From an uncultured Flavobacteriales bacterium (GTDB taxonomy: Bacteria > Bacteroidota > Bacteroidia > Flavobacteriales > Crocinitomicaceae), in contig CAMLHZ010000028.1 of NCBI GenBank assembly GCA_946480085.1, forward strand, positions 1-20,271: a stretch of 20,271 bases of DNA, in the 5' to 3' direction. Every line of letters begins with the position of its first letter. The first letter of the stretch is position 1. Positions 7,777 to 16,130 of this stretch are shown here, one piece after another. The position numbers were made by a program, and so were the translations under genes. Under the pieces are notes generated by a model. It was not told where the DNA came from, made no database searches, and was given only the letters and a program-made list of their open reading frames with translations.

Positions 7777-8634
7777 TTATTTAACTGGTGAAACAATAGA
7801 TGAACGCAATTTCTCGATTTCTTTAGCCAAAATATCGAACTCAGCAGAAGTCAAGGTAGGAGCTTCGAAATTCTTGTTTGCATTTGCCTTTTTAACACTT
7901 GCGAATCCCTTATAAGAATTCAACACTTTCTCAAAAGATGAAATGATTTCTTTCAAACGTTTGTCATCTTTTGCAGGGTGAGATTTCAATCCTTTAATTG
8001 TGTTTTCCAGCAAAACCATTTGTTCAACCAGCGTAACTCCAATTTCTTCAGGTTTTTTTCTTGAATCTTCAATTCCAAGGTAAATTCCCTCTGTCCAAGC
8101 ACCAGCAAATTCAACTGCTGCCAAGAAACGCATACTGTTATCGTCAAGGTAAGAGTCAATTTTATCCTGGATGTCATAGATCAATTCTTCCATTGCAGCC
8201 TGGTCACCCAAATTTTTATCAAACTTATTGACCATTTCTTTGTCAGAAAAAACACTTTCCAAACCAACCTTACTTCCAAGGTATTGAACAGCAACCAGGT
8301 ATTCTCTTGCTTCCTGAGTTTTATTGTTGATAGCACAATAAGCTAAGTCTGTTGAATAAACTCCTAAGTTTAGAAGTTGATCAATTTTTTGACTGTATTT
8401 TGATTTGTTTTCAGCCGAGTTTGTTTTACCATCAACATAGGTTAAACCCGCTTCTTTAAACATTTGTGCCATTGTAATCGGTTGAGGCAAAACGAAATCA
8501 TCTTCTTCAGATTCGAAATTTGTTTCTTCAACGGTTACTTTACCTTTTTCATCTTCATCAGAGCTTCCTCCACAAGCAGTCAAAACAGCTGCCAGAACTA
8601 GCGTTGGGAAGATAAACTTAGTATTCAATTTCAT
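7777..8634 (-). CDS. Lipoprotein of unknown function
   Basis: 285 residues. The N-terminus MKLNTKFIFPTLVLAAVLTAC is a lipoprotein signal peptide with lipobox LTAC; Cys21 would be lipidated. It is followed by GGSSDEDE, a Gly/Ser/acidic stretch of the kind that in Bacteroidota can mark lipoproteins for outer surface display. The mature part (residues 45-285) is predicted mostly helical (MAQMFKEAGLTYVDGK, LIYDIQDKIDSYLDD, EIEKLRSSIV) with no recognised domain. It is the first gene of a two-gene unit with the exported protein that begins 7 bp after its stop. No clear TAnnTTTG promoter is visible in the 176 bp between it and comEC, which diverges. Confidence 0.8.
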   Translation of the reverse strand: MKLNTKFIFPTLVLAAVLTACGGSSDEDEKGKVTVEETNFESEEDDFVLPQPITMAQMFKEAGLTYVDGKTNSAENKSKYSQKIDQLLNLGVYSTDLAYCAINNKTQEAREYLVAVQYLGSKVGLESVFSDKEMVNKFDKNLGDQAAMEELIYDIQDKIDSYLDDNSMRFLAAVEFAGAWTEGIYLGIEDSRKKPEEIGVTLVEQMVLLENTIKGLKSHPAKDDKRLKEIISSFEKVLNSYKGFASVKKANANKNFEAPTLTSAEFDILAKEIEKLRSSIVSPVK

Positions 8635-8810
8635 TTGGTTTGATTTTTAAGTGCCGTAAAGAAACAAACAAAATTTCAGTTATGGTATACGATTTTTTCA
8701 ACAAATGATTATATTTCAGATAACTAGGTGTTGCCTGTAGAAAGTTTTACTGCGATTTTCCTTGGAATACCACGCTATTTAAGTACTGAATCAAATGATC
8801 ACTTGAACTG

Positions 8811-10733
8811 ATGAAAACCTTTCCATTAATTTATCCAATCGTTGGTTGGTTTATTGGCTGTCTTCTTGCTTTTCTACTCGACACTTCTTTTGGTGTACTC
8901 GCTCAATTTTTTACCGGGATAACGCTATGTTCATTGTTCCTGCTGGTCGCGAGAATTTATAAACCTAAATTTTTCAGAATAATTTTTGTTGTCAATCTTT
9001 CTATTGTACTGGGAGCAATTTATTTTCATTTGAACGATTACCGCCATCAGTTGATTGACGAAACTGCAGAATCCTATTTAGTGCGTGTTTGTGAGAGTAA
9101 GGAAACGGGTTTTGATACTCAACTGCTAAAGGTTGAAGCAACAAAAGTGGAGCACAATGGGAAATTCATTCAATCCAATTTTGATTTAATTCTGTCTGTT
9201 AACGGCTCGGAATTGAAATTTGTTCCTGATGATTTTTTAAGTATTTCGGCAGATTTGCTCCCAATTGAAAACAAAGAAAATCCGGGTGAGTTTGATGCTG
9301 AATGGTATTATTTGACAAAAGGAATTCGACACAGAGCTTTTGTTAGCGGATTTGACATTGAAAAAATCGGGAATTATTCTACGATTGATGGAACCTTTGT
9401 TCGTTGGCGTGAATACCTTTCAAATCTTATGGCTGAGCAGTTGGATGGTGACTTTCTAGGAGTTGCGCAGGCCCTTTTGTTGGGAGATAAAGACAATTTA
9501 TCGGATGACGTGATGCGCTCTTTTTCGAATACGGGTGCAATGCACGTACTGGCTGTTTCGGGTTTACATGTCGGACTGATTTTAGTGGTATTGAACGCGA
9601 TTCTATCTCAATTTAGCCGGTTCATTTCAAAACGAAAGGCACTTATTTTTTCTATTTTGTTGATATGGGTTTACGGTTTTGTGACTGGTGCCTCACCTGC
9701 GGTAATGCGCGCTGTATTTATGTTCTCGGTAGTGGCTATCGGTGAATTGAGCGGAAGAAAAAGTACTGGTGTCCTCTCTCTTGGTGTCAGTGCCATTGTT
9801 TTGAGCGCAATTGATCCATGGGTGATGTTTGACATCGGGTTTCAACTTTCTTTTTTAGCCATGCTCGGTGTTTTTCTGCTGTATCCAAAAATTCGGGATC
9901 TGATTGTTGTGAAAAACAAATACCTGCTTTGGTTCTGGGATGGGAATGCAGTTGGACTGGCCGCTACAGCTTTTACAACTCCTTTGACCTTGTTCTATTT
10001 CTATCAGTTTCCTAATTATTTTTTACTTGCGAATGTTGGAGTTATGATCTTTGGCTTCCTGGTGTTATTAGCTGGAATCATTTTTCTGGTTTCCAGTCCA
10101 ATTCCTGTTGTATCCTCAATCGTCGCCATCTTTTTCTGTTTTACCATTCTGGGATTGCTGCTCTGGGTGGCTTGGGTGGAGCAACTTCCGGGTGCTGTAT
10201 CTGGTGGATTTCATTTAACGCTTTGGGAATTGTTAATAGGTTTAATGATCGTAAGCATTTTTGCGCTGACTAAAACCCGAAAATGGAATTTGATTCTTTG
10301 GACTGGTATTGCCCTTTTGGTTGGAGTTATTTCTTTTAACCGCCATCGTGAAATGAATGATCAGGAAATTCTTTTTCTGAATTCGAATGAGTTGGTAATG
10401 GTGATTAAAACAAAGAATGGAGCAGTTGGATTGTACACTCCTCGTTTTGGTCATGCAGATAAAATTCCACGCGCCTTAGAAGATTACAAGCGTTATTCAG
10501 GTTTAAACATGCGGACGTTTTCGGTTCCGGATGGATGTAAACTGAGAGTTGCCGGAAATCGAATTCGGGTTACTAAGAAGCGTTTTGGTTTGGCTGTTCA
10601 ATTAAATGAGAAGAACTATTTCTATCAAACTTATGGTGATCCGATATCGGGAAAGAATGTTATTCTGAACAATAAACTTCGCGAGTTTGTGAATCCGGAT
10701 GCTGAAAAACGAATTTTGAGTTTGAAGATTTGA
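8811..10733 (+). CDS. comEC: ComEC/Rec2-family DNA internalisation channel
   Basis: 640 residues. Three N-terminal membrane helices (residues about 5-75) lead into a soluble DUF4131/OB-like domain (residues about 80-200; NPGEFDAEWYYLTKGIRH is typical). The Competence domain starts near residue 222 with LLLGDKDNLS, DDVMRSFSNTGAMHVLAVSG and LHVGLI, the family hallmark, and continues through about eight membrane segments to about 505. The last 135 residues are soluble and carry no HxHxDH metallo-beta-lactamase motif, as in many Bacteroidota ComEC proteins that lack that domain. ComEC passes single-stranded DNA through the inner membrane during natural transformation. It diverges from the lipoprotein gene and converges on the propeller gene, leaving only 5 bp between stops. 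No other competence genes are seen here. Confidence 0.93.
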   Translation: MKTFPLIYPIVGWFIGCLLAFLLDTSFGVLAQFFTGITLCSLFLLVARIYKPKFFRIIFVVNLSIVLGAIYFHLNDYRHQLIDETAESYLVRVCESKETGFDTQLLKVEATKVEHNGKFIQSNFDLILSVNGSELKFVPDDFLSISADLLPIENKENPGEFDAEWYYLTKGIRHRAFVSGFDIEKIGNYSTIDGTFVRWREYLSNLMAEQLDGDFLGVAQALLLGDKDNLSDDVMRSFSNTGAMHVLAVSGLHVGLILVVLNAILSQFSRFISKRKALIFSILLIWVYGFVTGASPAVMRAVFMFSVVAIGELSGRKSTGVLSLGVSAIVLSAIDPWVMFDIGFQLSFLAMLGVFLLYPKIRDLIVVKNKYLLWFWDGNAVGLAATAFTTPLTLFYFYQFPNYFLLANVGVMIFGFLVLLAGIIFLVSSPIPVVSSIVAIFFCFTILGLLLWVAWVEQLPGAVSGGFHLTLWELLIGLMIVSIFALTKTRKWNLILWTGIALLVGVISFNRHREMNDQEILFLNSNELVMVIKTKNGAVGLYTPRFGHADKIPRALEDYKRYSGLNMRTFSVPDGCKLRVAGNRIRVTKKRFGLAVQLNEKNYFYQTYGDPISGKNVILNNKLREFVNPDAEKRILSLKI

Positions 10734-10738
10734 AACTA

Positions 10739-11812
10739 CTAACGTTTTATATACTTCGAAATATCAACGATTGCTGTGTAACCCGTCAATCCAAGTGATT
10801 TCGTCATCACTCCACCAAGGAAATGGTTTTCGTCTATGAACGATAAACTTCCGGCTAAGCGGTAATGATTAACTGACTGTGGGTGATCTTTGATATTCAT
10901 ATAAGTCAGTCGTTGTTTGTTGCTTCCGTCAATATCCATGATCCACCAATCTGCGCCTAATAAATCTCCCGGAAACCGTGTGCACTGATCTCCCGTCATA
11001 TAAACCAGTTGCTTGCCGTTGGGAGTAAATGTTGCTGCCTGAGAATACGATTCCGTTGTCAACTTTTTAATTTCTCCGGTTTCTACATTTATAGTATAAA
11101 TTGGTGTTGCAAGAATATTCTTGGATTCATAGGTAGAGTAGAAACTGATGAGTTTGTTATCTGGAGAAATTCCGTCCAATTCATTACAGGCATCAACATT
11201 ACCCGGTTTAAATACCTTTTTGTTTTCTAAATGCGGAATGGAATCCATTATCAGATCCGCCATTTTCATCTCATATGCTCCGGCCATCAGGTTGAAATTT
11301 CCAAATTTCGGAGCTAAGACGCGCTCGCTCCAAGCTAGTTTTGTTCCATCTGGTGAAATGGCTGCGTGTATAATTCCTGAATTGAAAGAATTGGGTAGAT
11401 CCAGCAATTTCCATGCTTGGGAGCCATCCTTTTTGATAATCCAAAGATCAACGTAAGCTCCGTAACCTGGAGTGGCGTCCACCGATTTTCGTTTGTGCTT
11501 TTTCTCTTTTACGTACTCGTTCTTTTCCACGTAGCAGATAAGAAATTCACCTGACGGATGCCATTCTTCAGCCCATTGATGTCGGTTTTCCTGCCAACCG
11601 GGAAAGGTGAGTTGGTTTTCGTTTTTACCAGAAGAATCCGAAAGGAAAATATGATAGACTTCATCTTTATCTTTTCTTCCGTAAGCCACTTTCTTGGTTT
11701 TGGGGTTGTAAATAGCTCCAATAACAGAATCCTTCCAAACATTCAGTTCAGCCTGACAATTTGCATAAACGCAAAAAGTAATTGTAAAACAGATGAGCAG
11801 TAATGTCTTCAT
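10739..11812 (-). CDS. Exported PD40/TolB-like beta-propeller protein
   Basis: 357 residues with a signal peptide (MKTLLLICFTITFCVYANCQ). The mature protein shows WD40-like PD40 blades: HQWAEEWHPSGEFLICYVE, HAAISPDGTKLAWSERV, DGISPDNKLISFYSTYE and AATFTPNGKQLVYMTGDQ, each the TolB-type S/T-P-D/N-G-K-x-L/I pattern. It resembles periplasmic TolB-type propellers but lacks the TolB N-terminal domain and has no peptidase domain, so it is unlikely to be Pal-partner TolB. A ligand or protein-binding role is inferred. Its ATG lies 72 bp from the preferred start of the divergent DUF5916 gene, so the two may share a control region. Confidence 0.82.
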   Translation of the reverse strand: MKTLLLICFTITFCVYANCQAELNVWKDSVIGAIYNPKTKKVAYGRKDKDEVYHIFLSDSSGKNENQLTFPGWQENRHQWAEEWHPSGEFLICYVEKNEYVKEKKHKRKSVDATPGYGAYVDLWIIKKDGSQAWKLLDLPNSFNSGIIHAAISPDGTKLAWSERVLAPKFGNFNLMAGAYEMKMADLIMDSIPHLENKKVFKPGNVDACNELDGISPDNKLISFYSTYESKNILATPIYTINVETGEIKKLTTESYSQAATFTPNGKQLVYMTGDQCTRFPGDLLGADWWIMDIDGSNKQRLTYMNIKDHPQSVNHYRLAGSLSFIDENHFLGGVMTKSLGLTGYTAIVDISKYIKR

Positions 11813-11884
11813 GTGGAGAAAATTAATTCAATTTTTCGAATAACAAACAATGCTTTTTCCTTCAGAAATACCCAATTTTGTGCA

Positions 11885-14332
11885 GTGAAATTTCTTCTAA
11901 CTATCATACTCAGCCTTTCTACGGTTATTGCTTTTGGGCAAAAATCGGTTCGTGCAATGAGTACAGTAGATGTTGTTGTTCTGGATGGTAAGCTGGATGA
12001 AGAAATTTGGACGAAAGCAGATATTGCTGATTCGTTTATCGTCAATTTCCCAACTGTTGGGAATGTATCCAATTTTGAGTCGAAAATAATGTTCGTTTAT
12101 GATGACGAAGCCATTTACATTGGCGCAATTTTGAATGATCCTCATCCCGATTCGTTAATGACTCCGCTTTCGCAACGAGACGATTATGGAAATGCAGATT
12201 GGTTTGGAGTTTTGATCGATCCTTACGGAGCGGGTCAGAATGGCTTTTCATTTTTTGTAACCGCTGCTGGTGTTGAAATTGATGCAATTAGAAGTCAGAA
12301 TGATGCCGATTTTACCTGGAATGCTGTTTGGAAAAGTAAGGTTAAATTAACGGAAACTGGTTGGGTGGTAGAAATGAAAATTCCGCTAACACAACTTCGT
12401 TTCCCCAAGGAAGATATTCAGCATTGGAAGATCAATTACAAACGTCAAATTCGAAGAAACAGAGAGATTTCTTATTGGTCTCCTGTTGATCCGAAAGAAT
12501 TTGGTGAGTTGGCACAATCTGGAAATTTGGAGAATTTGGAGAATTTGCAGTCTCCGTTACGATTGTCTTTTTCTCCTTACGGAACCACTTATTTAGAGAA
12601 TTATTACAACGAACAAACAGGAGCTCAAGAGTGGGCTTTACGCCCGCGTTTTGGAATGGATATGAAGCTTGGTCTGAACGAAGCTTTTACGTTGGACGCC
12701 ACATTGGTTCCGGATTTTGGTCAAACTGTTTCTGATAATCTGGTGCTTAACCTTTCTCCATTTGAAGTGCGGTACAATGAAAACCGGCCATTTTTCCTCG
12801 AAGGAATGGATTTGTTCGGAATAGGTGATATTTTCTATACGCGAAGAATTGGTGACAATACACTTTACGGTTATCGTGCCGATTCCCTGCAGGCTGCAGG
12901 AAATAAAGTAACGAGCGCTCCGGCACTGGCACAGTTGATCAATGCTACAAAAATTTCGGGTCGAACGAAAGGTGGGCTTGGATTGGGTGTTTTTAATGCC
13001 ATTGAAAAACAAACCAACATCACGTATGAGGATTCGCTTGGGAATGAACGTGAGATTATGTCACACCCAACATCGAATTACAACGTTTTTGTTCTCAGCC
13101 AGAATTTGAAGAACAACAATTCCATATCGTTTATTAATTCGAATGTTTTCCGACCTGAAGTAAATGCAATTTCCAATGTGAGTTCCGGAGAATTTCAGTT
13201 ACTGACCAAAAATCGGGTCTATTCCTTATTTGGACAAGGACAGTTTTCTTATAATCAGCGAAATGGAACAACAGATTATGGTTATACCAATTATCTGAAT
13301 TTTTCCAAGGTGGAAGGTGCGAGAACTTTTGGTGGTGAGTATTATGAGTGTTCAGATACATATGATCCGAATGAGTTAGGATATCTGTCTAACAATAATT
13401 ACAGAGGTGGAAACCTTTTCTATCAGGGAATCAACTTTTCTCCGGGTGGGCATTTATTGAGACGAAATGTCAATTTTAATACGAGTGTCAACTATTTATA
13501 TCAACCCAGTTTATATTCCAGTTGGGATGTTTTTGCTCAATGGGTTGGAACATTCAAGAATTTCTTAACGGCAGGATTTTATGGTGGCGCAAATCCAATT
13601 GGAACAGTTGATCATTTTGAATCAAGAACATTTGGCGTTCCTGTAAACATCGCAGCTTCAGCTTATGCCGGTGGATTTTACTCCAGCAATTATTCGAAAC
13701 GAGTGGCACTGGATTTCTCGCTGTCAGCCCGAAAATTCAATGAGAAAAACATGATCAATGCTGAAGGTTCTATTAGTCCACGTTTTAGAATCTCGAATAA
13801 ACTTTTTGTTGTTCCGGAAGTTGCAGTAACGCTTTTGAAAGGAAATTATGGTTATGTATATGTTTCAGATCCGAATTATGGAAGTGATATCATTCTGGGC
13901 ACGCGTGACAGATGGATTGTAAATAATAACATTACAGGGAATTACACTTTTACGAATCGTATTGGAATGATTTTGAAAGTAAACCATTACTGGCAAGAAG
14001 TAACATATACGAAGTTCAATAAATTGGAAAACAGCGGTGAGCGTTCTGAAACTACATATACTGGTTATGATTCACAAGGGATTTCAATTCACAATACCAG
14101 CTTTAATGCGTTTACTTTAGATATGAATTTCAGGTGGGTGATTTATCCCGGAAGTGAAATTCGATTTGTTTGGAAGTACAACATCTACGCTTCTAAGCAG
14201 GGAAATTATGGTTCGTATTTCAATGTATTCAACGATTTATTTGCGCAACCACGATTGAATTCGTTTTCAGTAAAAGCCTTGTTCTACTTGAATGCGGGAA
14301 AAGTGATCAAAAAGTCAAAAGGTAAAAAGTAA
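11885..14332 (+). CDS. DUF5916 / CBM9-like outer-membrane-type protein
   Basis: 815 residues from a GTG at 11885, which gives a good signal peptide (V/MKFLLTIILSLSTVIAFGQ). An earlier in-frame GTG at 11813 would add 24 residues with no signal character and abut the divergent gene, so I reject it. Residues about 22-205 are a CBM9-like beta-sandwich (DGKLDEEIWTKADIADSF, DEAIYIGAILNDP, DWFGVLIDPYGAGQNG). The rest matches DUF5916, a long beta-rich region with an aromatic-ended strand pattern (ENRPFFLEGMDLFGIGDIFYTRRIG is typical), probably an outer-membrane beta-barrel. Function is unknown; some relatives neighbour carbohydrate or polysaccharide genes, which is not the case here. The last codons (KKSKGKK) are encoded by the AAAGTCAAAAGGTAAAAAG repeat that forms the terminator arm. 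Confidence 0.88.
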   Translation: MKFLLTIILSLSTVIAFGQKSVRAMSTVDVVVLDGKLDEEIWTKADIADSFIVNFPTVGNVSNFESKIMFVYDDEAIYIGAILNDPHPDSLMTPLSQRDDYGNADWFGVLIDPYGAGQNGFSFFVTAAGVEIDAIRSQNDADFTWNAVWKSKVKLTETGWVVEMKIPLTQLRFPKEDIQHWKINYKRQIRRNREISYWSPVDPKEFGELAQSGNLENLENLQSPLRLSFSPYGTTYLENYYNEQTGAQEWALRPRFGMDMKLGLNEAFTLDATLVPDFGQTVSDNLVLNLSPFEVRYNENRPFFLEGMDLFGIGDIFYTRRIGDNTLYGYRADSLQAAGNKVTSAPALAQLINATKISGRTKGGLGLGVFNAIEKQTNITYEDSLGNEREIMSHPTSNYNVFVLSQNLKNNNSISFINSNVFRPEVNAISNVSSGEFQLLTKNRVYSLFGQGQFSYNQRNGTTDYGYTNYLNFSKVEGARTFGGEYYECSDTYDPNELGYLSNNNYRGGNLFYQGINFSPGGHLLRRNVNFNTSVNYLYQPSLYSSWDVFAQWVGTFKNFLTAGFYGGANPIGTVDHFESRTFGVPVNIAASAYAGGFYSSNYSKRVALDFSLSARKFNEKNMINAEGSISPRFRISNKLFVVPEVAVTLLKGNYGYVYVSDPNYGSDIILGTRDRWIVNNNITGNYTFTNRIGMILKVNHYWQEVTYTKFNKLENSGERSETTYTGYDSQGISIHNTSFNAFTLDMNFRWVIYPGSEIRFVWKYNIYASKQGNYGSYFNVFNDLFAQPRLNSFSVKALFYLNAGKVIKKSKGKK

Positions 14333-14404
14333 AAGTCAAAAATGTTGGAAAGTTAAAATACCGCTGTGTATTCTTTTGCCTTTTAACTTTTGATTTTTTA
14401 CTTT
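14326..14404. terminator. Bidirectional terminator between convergent genes, AT-rich imperfect inverted repeat
   Basis: The right arm (14381-14404) is TTTTAACTTTTGATTTTTTACTTT-like; its reverse complement matches 14326-14358 apart from a 9-nt insertion on the left arm and one or two base changes. Loop about 22 nt. The left arm overlaps the end of the DUF5916 gene, and the right arm reaches the stop codon of the glycosyltransferase gene. Such A/T-runs on both strands suit termination in both directions. Confidence 0.6.
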
Positions 14405-15362
14405 AAATAGTGGTATTTCCGCACTTGAAATGTCCTTTCGGACATGATTTTCCACCATGTAATCCGCAAGGTCTGCAATCCAGAATTTCTGATGTTTCCT
14501 TGATTTCCGAATCGTCAGATAAAGGTCCGAAACCAAAAGCAGGAATTGTTGCGCAAAAGAATGCTGTAGTTGGTGCATTTACCGCTGTTGCCATGTGTAA
14601 AGGACCAGAATCGTTCACATAACAACGACTGGCTTTTTCAAACAATGCGCATGATTCCAATAAGCTTAATTTTCCAGCAAGATTGGTAGTTTCATCAAGA
14701 TTTGCTTCAATTCTGATTCTTTGACATAAGTCGAAGTCGCCTGGACCTCCAACCAAATAAACTGTAAAATCGGTTTTCAGTTTGTTCGCTAACTCAACCC
14801 ATTTTTTTTCGGGAAGTTGCTTGGTAAACCAAACAGAAGCAGGCGCAAGCGTTACAAATGGTTTCGTAACCAAATCGGCTACTTTTTCTCTATGTTGTTC
14901 AGTTGGATATACTTTTGGCTGCACCAGTTTTCGGGCTCCTAAATGTGCGATACATTTCAAATTGCGCTCAACTTCGTGTGTTCCATTGCCAATTTCATGC
15001 TTCACTTTTATATCGTAGCAGAACGAGAACGGATTTTTATCGAAGCCAACCTTTTGTTTAGCACCGCTTAAAAGAGCTAAGATTCCGGAGCTTCCAAAAC
15101 GGTGAAGGTTAATGAGCAAGTCGTATTTTTTTGCCCGGATAATTTTCCTCAAACGCTTTATTTCTTTGATCTTACCGCTTTTTTTATCGAGAACAAGAAT
15201 GTCATTGATTTGGGGATGTGTAGAAATTATTCCTTCGTTTCCTTTGCGAACAAGCATATCTATTTTTGCATTTGGATAAATGCGCTGCAACTCGCTGACT
15301 ACGGGAGTAGCGAGAATCACATCACCAAGAAAAGCAGTTTGAATGATGAGGATGTTTTGCAT
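14403..15362 (-). CDS. Glycosyltransferase family 9 (heptosyltransferase-like)
   Basis: 319 residues. The N-terminal Rossmann domain starts MQNILIIQTAFLGDVILATP, the GT9 signature (ILIIRxxxLGDVIxxTP). The C-terminal half has VTLAPASVWFTKQLPEKKW, the VYLVGGPGD strand-loop and CYVNDSGPLHMATAVNAP, the nucleotide-sugar-binding region equivalent to NDSGxxHxA. GT-B enzymes of this family add heptose or related sugars to the lipopolysaccharide inner core on the cytoplasmic face of the inner membrane. The C-terminus has a four-Cys patch (DCRPCGLHGGKSCPKGHFKC), a CxxC...C...C layout seen in many relatives. The sugar donor is unknown, and no other LPS gene is adjacent. It follows an ArsR-like regulator gene across a 339-bp repeat-rich spacer. 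Confidence 0.9.
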   Translation of the reverse strand: MQNILIIQTAFLGDVILATPVVSELQRIYPNAKIDMLVRKGNEGIISTHPQINDILVLDKKSGKIKEIKRLRKIIRAKKYDLLINLHRFGSSGILALLSGAKQKVGFDKNPFSFCYDIKVKHEIGNGTHEVERNLKCIAHLGARKLVQPKVYPTEQHREKVADLVTKPFVTLAPASVWFTKQLPEKKWVELANKLKTDFTVYLVGGPGDFDLCQRIRIEANLDETTNLAGKLSLLESCALFEKASRCYVNDSGPLHMATAVNAPTTAFFCATIPAFGFGPLSDDSEIKETSEILDCRPCGLHGGKSCPKGHFKCGNTTI

Positions 15363-15387
15363 GCGGTAAAGGTAGTGAAAGTTGGTC

Positions 15388-15408
15388 GGGGCGAATCATC
15401 ATTCGTCC
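15388..15408. repeat. REP-like palindrome (copy 1, intergenic)
   Basis: GGGGCGAAT (15388-15396), four-base loop CATC, then ATTCGTCC (15401-15408), pairing with one G-U wobble. The left arm is identical to the palindrome inside the transposase gene at 20213-20233. On the plus strand it is followed by TTTTTTG, so it could also stop rightward transcription. Confidence 0.75.
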
Positions 15409-15494
15409 TTTTTTGTGTTTACCCCAATTCTTTGGATTGTCTCGTATATATTGGCAAATTCGATCGGAAGACTGCTCGTTCGTATATCAAACCA

Positions 15495-15542
15495 CCAAAT
15501 TGACAAATAACCAAATTGACAAATAACCGAATTTACAAGTAA
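15495..15542. repeat. 16-bp tandem repeats, three copies
   Basis: CCAAATTGACAAATAA at 15495-15510 and again at 15511-15526 (identical), then the variant CCGAATTTACAAGTAA at 15527-15542. The start of the 24-bp direct repeat lies inside the third copy. A related element, CCATATATACAAGTAA, lies at 15614-15629 before the second copy. Confidence 0.8.
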
Positions 15543-15557
15543 CTAAATTGGGTTACT
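15534..15557. repeat. 24-bp direct repeat, copy A
   Basis: Exact 24-base match with 15621-15644, 87 bp apart. It begins TACAAGTAAC and ends TTGGGTTACT. Within it AGTAAC and GTTACT are reverse complements with an 8-nt loop, so each copy can form a hairpin. Confidence 0.85.
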
Positions 15558-15620
15558 ACCACCAACAGTAACTTCATGAGAACTTATTTACTATATCGTA
15601 TATGTACGAATAACCATATA

Positions 15621-15644
15621 TACAAGTAACTAAATTGGGTTACT
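15621..15644. repeat. 24-bp direct repeat, copy B
   Basis: Exact duplicate of 15534-15557, with the same internal 6-bp inverted repeat. The bases either side differ from those of copy A, so the identity is limited to 24 bp. A small inverted repeat, TCGTA with TACGA (15596-15609), lies just before it. Confidence 0.85.
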
Positions 15645-15701
15645 CCTCCTTAAGCCCTCTACTAGCGATCTTAACATATTCAGCTCAAAATTCTCAACAG
15701 A

Positions 15702-16007
15702 TCATTTCCCCAAGAGTTTTCCTATGAACTCATACATTACTTCCAATTCCGTTGTGTCCAAACTGAGTATTTCATGATGAACAAAATACTCGCTCTTGAT
15801 CAACTTTGCTTCTTTAAGTTTTTTAATATGTCGTCCTACAACCACTTTACTCAAATTCATCAGCTTACTATAATCCGCTTTTGAAAATCCACCTTCTTCA
15901 TGCAAATGTTCAATTATTTTCTTTCGTACTGGGTGTGAAAAAGCATCACCTAAAAAGGCAATTTGGAAATCTTCCACGTCATAGTCATTAGGTTTAATTA
16001 ATCTCAT
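15702..16007 (-). CDS. ArsR-like winged-helix transcriptional regulator
   Basis: 101 residues, a single-domain wHTH. It shows the ArsR pattern LGDAFSHPVRKKIIEHLHE, then a recognition-helix region (SKADYSKLMNLSKVVVGRHIKKLKEAKLIKSEYF), beta-wing and C-terminal helix. The ELCVC metal site is absent and there is no Cys, so it is not a metal sensor; the ligand is unknown. The N-terminal 15 residues precede the fold. It is divergent from the M1 peptidase gene with a 123-bp shared region, so it may control that gene or itself. The glycosyltransferase gene lies downstream on the same strand, separated by the repeat region. Confidence 0.85.
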   Translation of the reverse strand: MRLIKPNDYDVEDFQIAFLGDAFSHPVRKKIIEHLHEEGGFSKADYSKLMNLSKVVVGRHIKKLKEAKLIKSEYFVHHEILSLDTTELEVMYEFIGKLLGK

Positions 16008-16130
16008 AAATCATCATTTTCCTATTTAATTTACTTAAAAAGTTCACTTATCACAATACCAAACTGTGCCGTTTGCAACTTTTCTTCCCCAAATCCTGCT
16101 ATTTTTACACTCCAGGAATCGAAAGAACTT
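16008..16130. promoter_or_regulatory. Divergent control region between the ArsR-like and M1 peptidase genes
   Basis: TATTTTTA at 16100-16107 on the plus strand matches TAnnTTTG at all but the last base. A TTTG at 16072-16075 lies 24 bp before it, longer than the usual spacing. This is a weak promoter candidate for the peptidase gene. No clear operator palindrome is seen. Confidence 0.3.

Larger units (their letters stand above)
15363..15701. other. Repeat-rich intergenic region, no gene
   Basis: No coding frame looks real. A frame on the plus strand (15102-15503) is a shadow of the glycosyltransferase. The region holds a REP-like palindrome, three imperfect 16-bp tandem repeats, an exact 24-bp direct repeat, and three copies of TCGTATAT (15442, 15480, 15596), all listed separately. 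The glycosyltransferase promoter must be here or upstream of the regulator gene; none is recognised. Confidence 0.75.

Noticed and set aside
8635..8810. Promoters for the lipoprotein gene and comEC
   Set aside because: Several TTTG-like words occur, but none pairs with a good TAnnTTTG at proper spacing.
11813..11884. Earlier GTG start of the DUF5916 gene
   Set aside because: It would bury the signal peptide behind 24 residues and touch the start of the divergent gene.
15102..15503. 133-aa plus-strand frame
   Set aside because: Mostly antisense to the glycosyltransferase, with no protein-family features; the end runs into the repeat region.
15495..15644. CRISPR array
   Set aside because: Units are only 16-24 bp, tandem or with a single unequal gap, and there are no regular unique spacers or cas genes.
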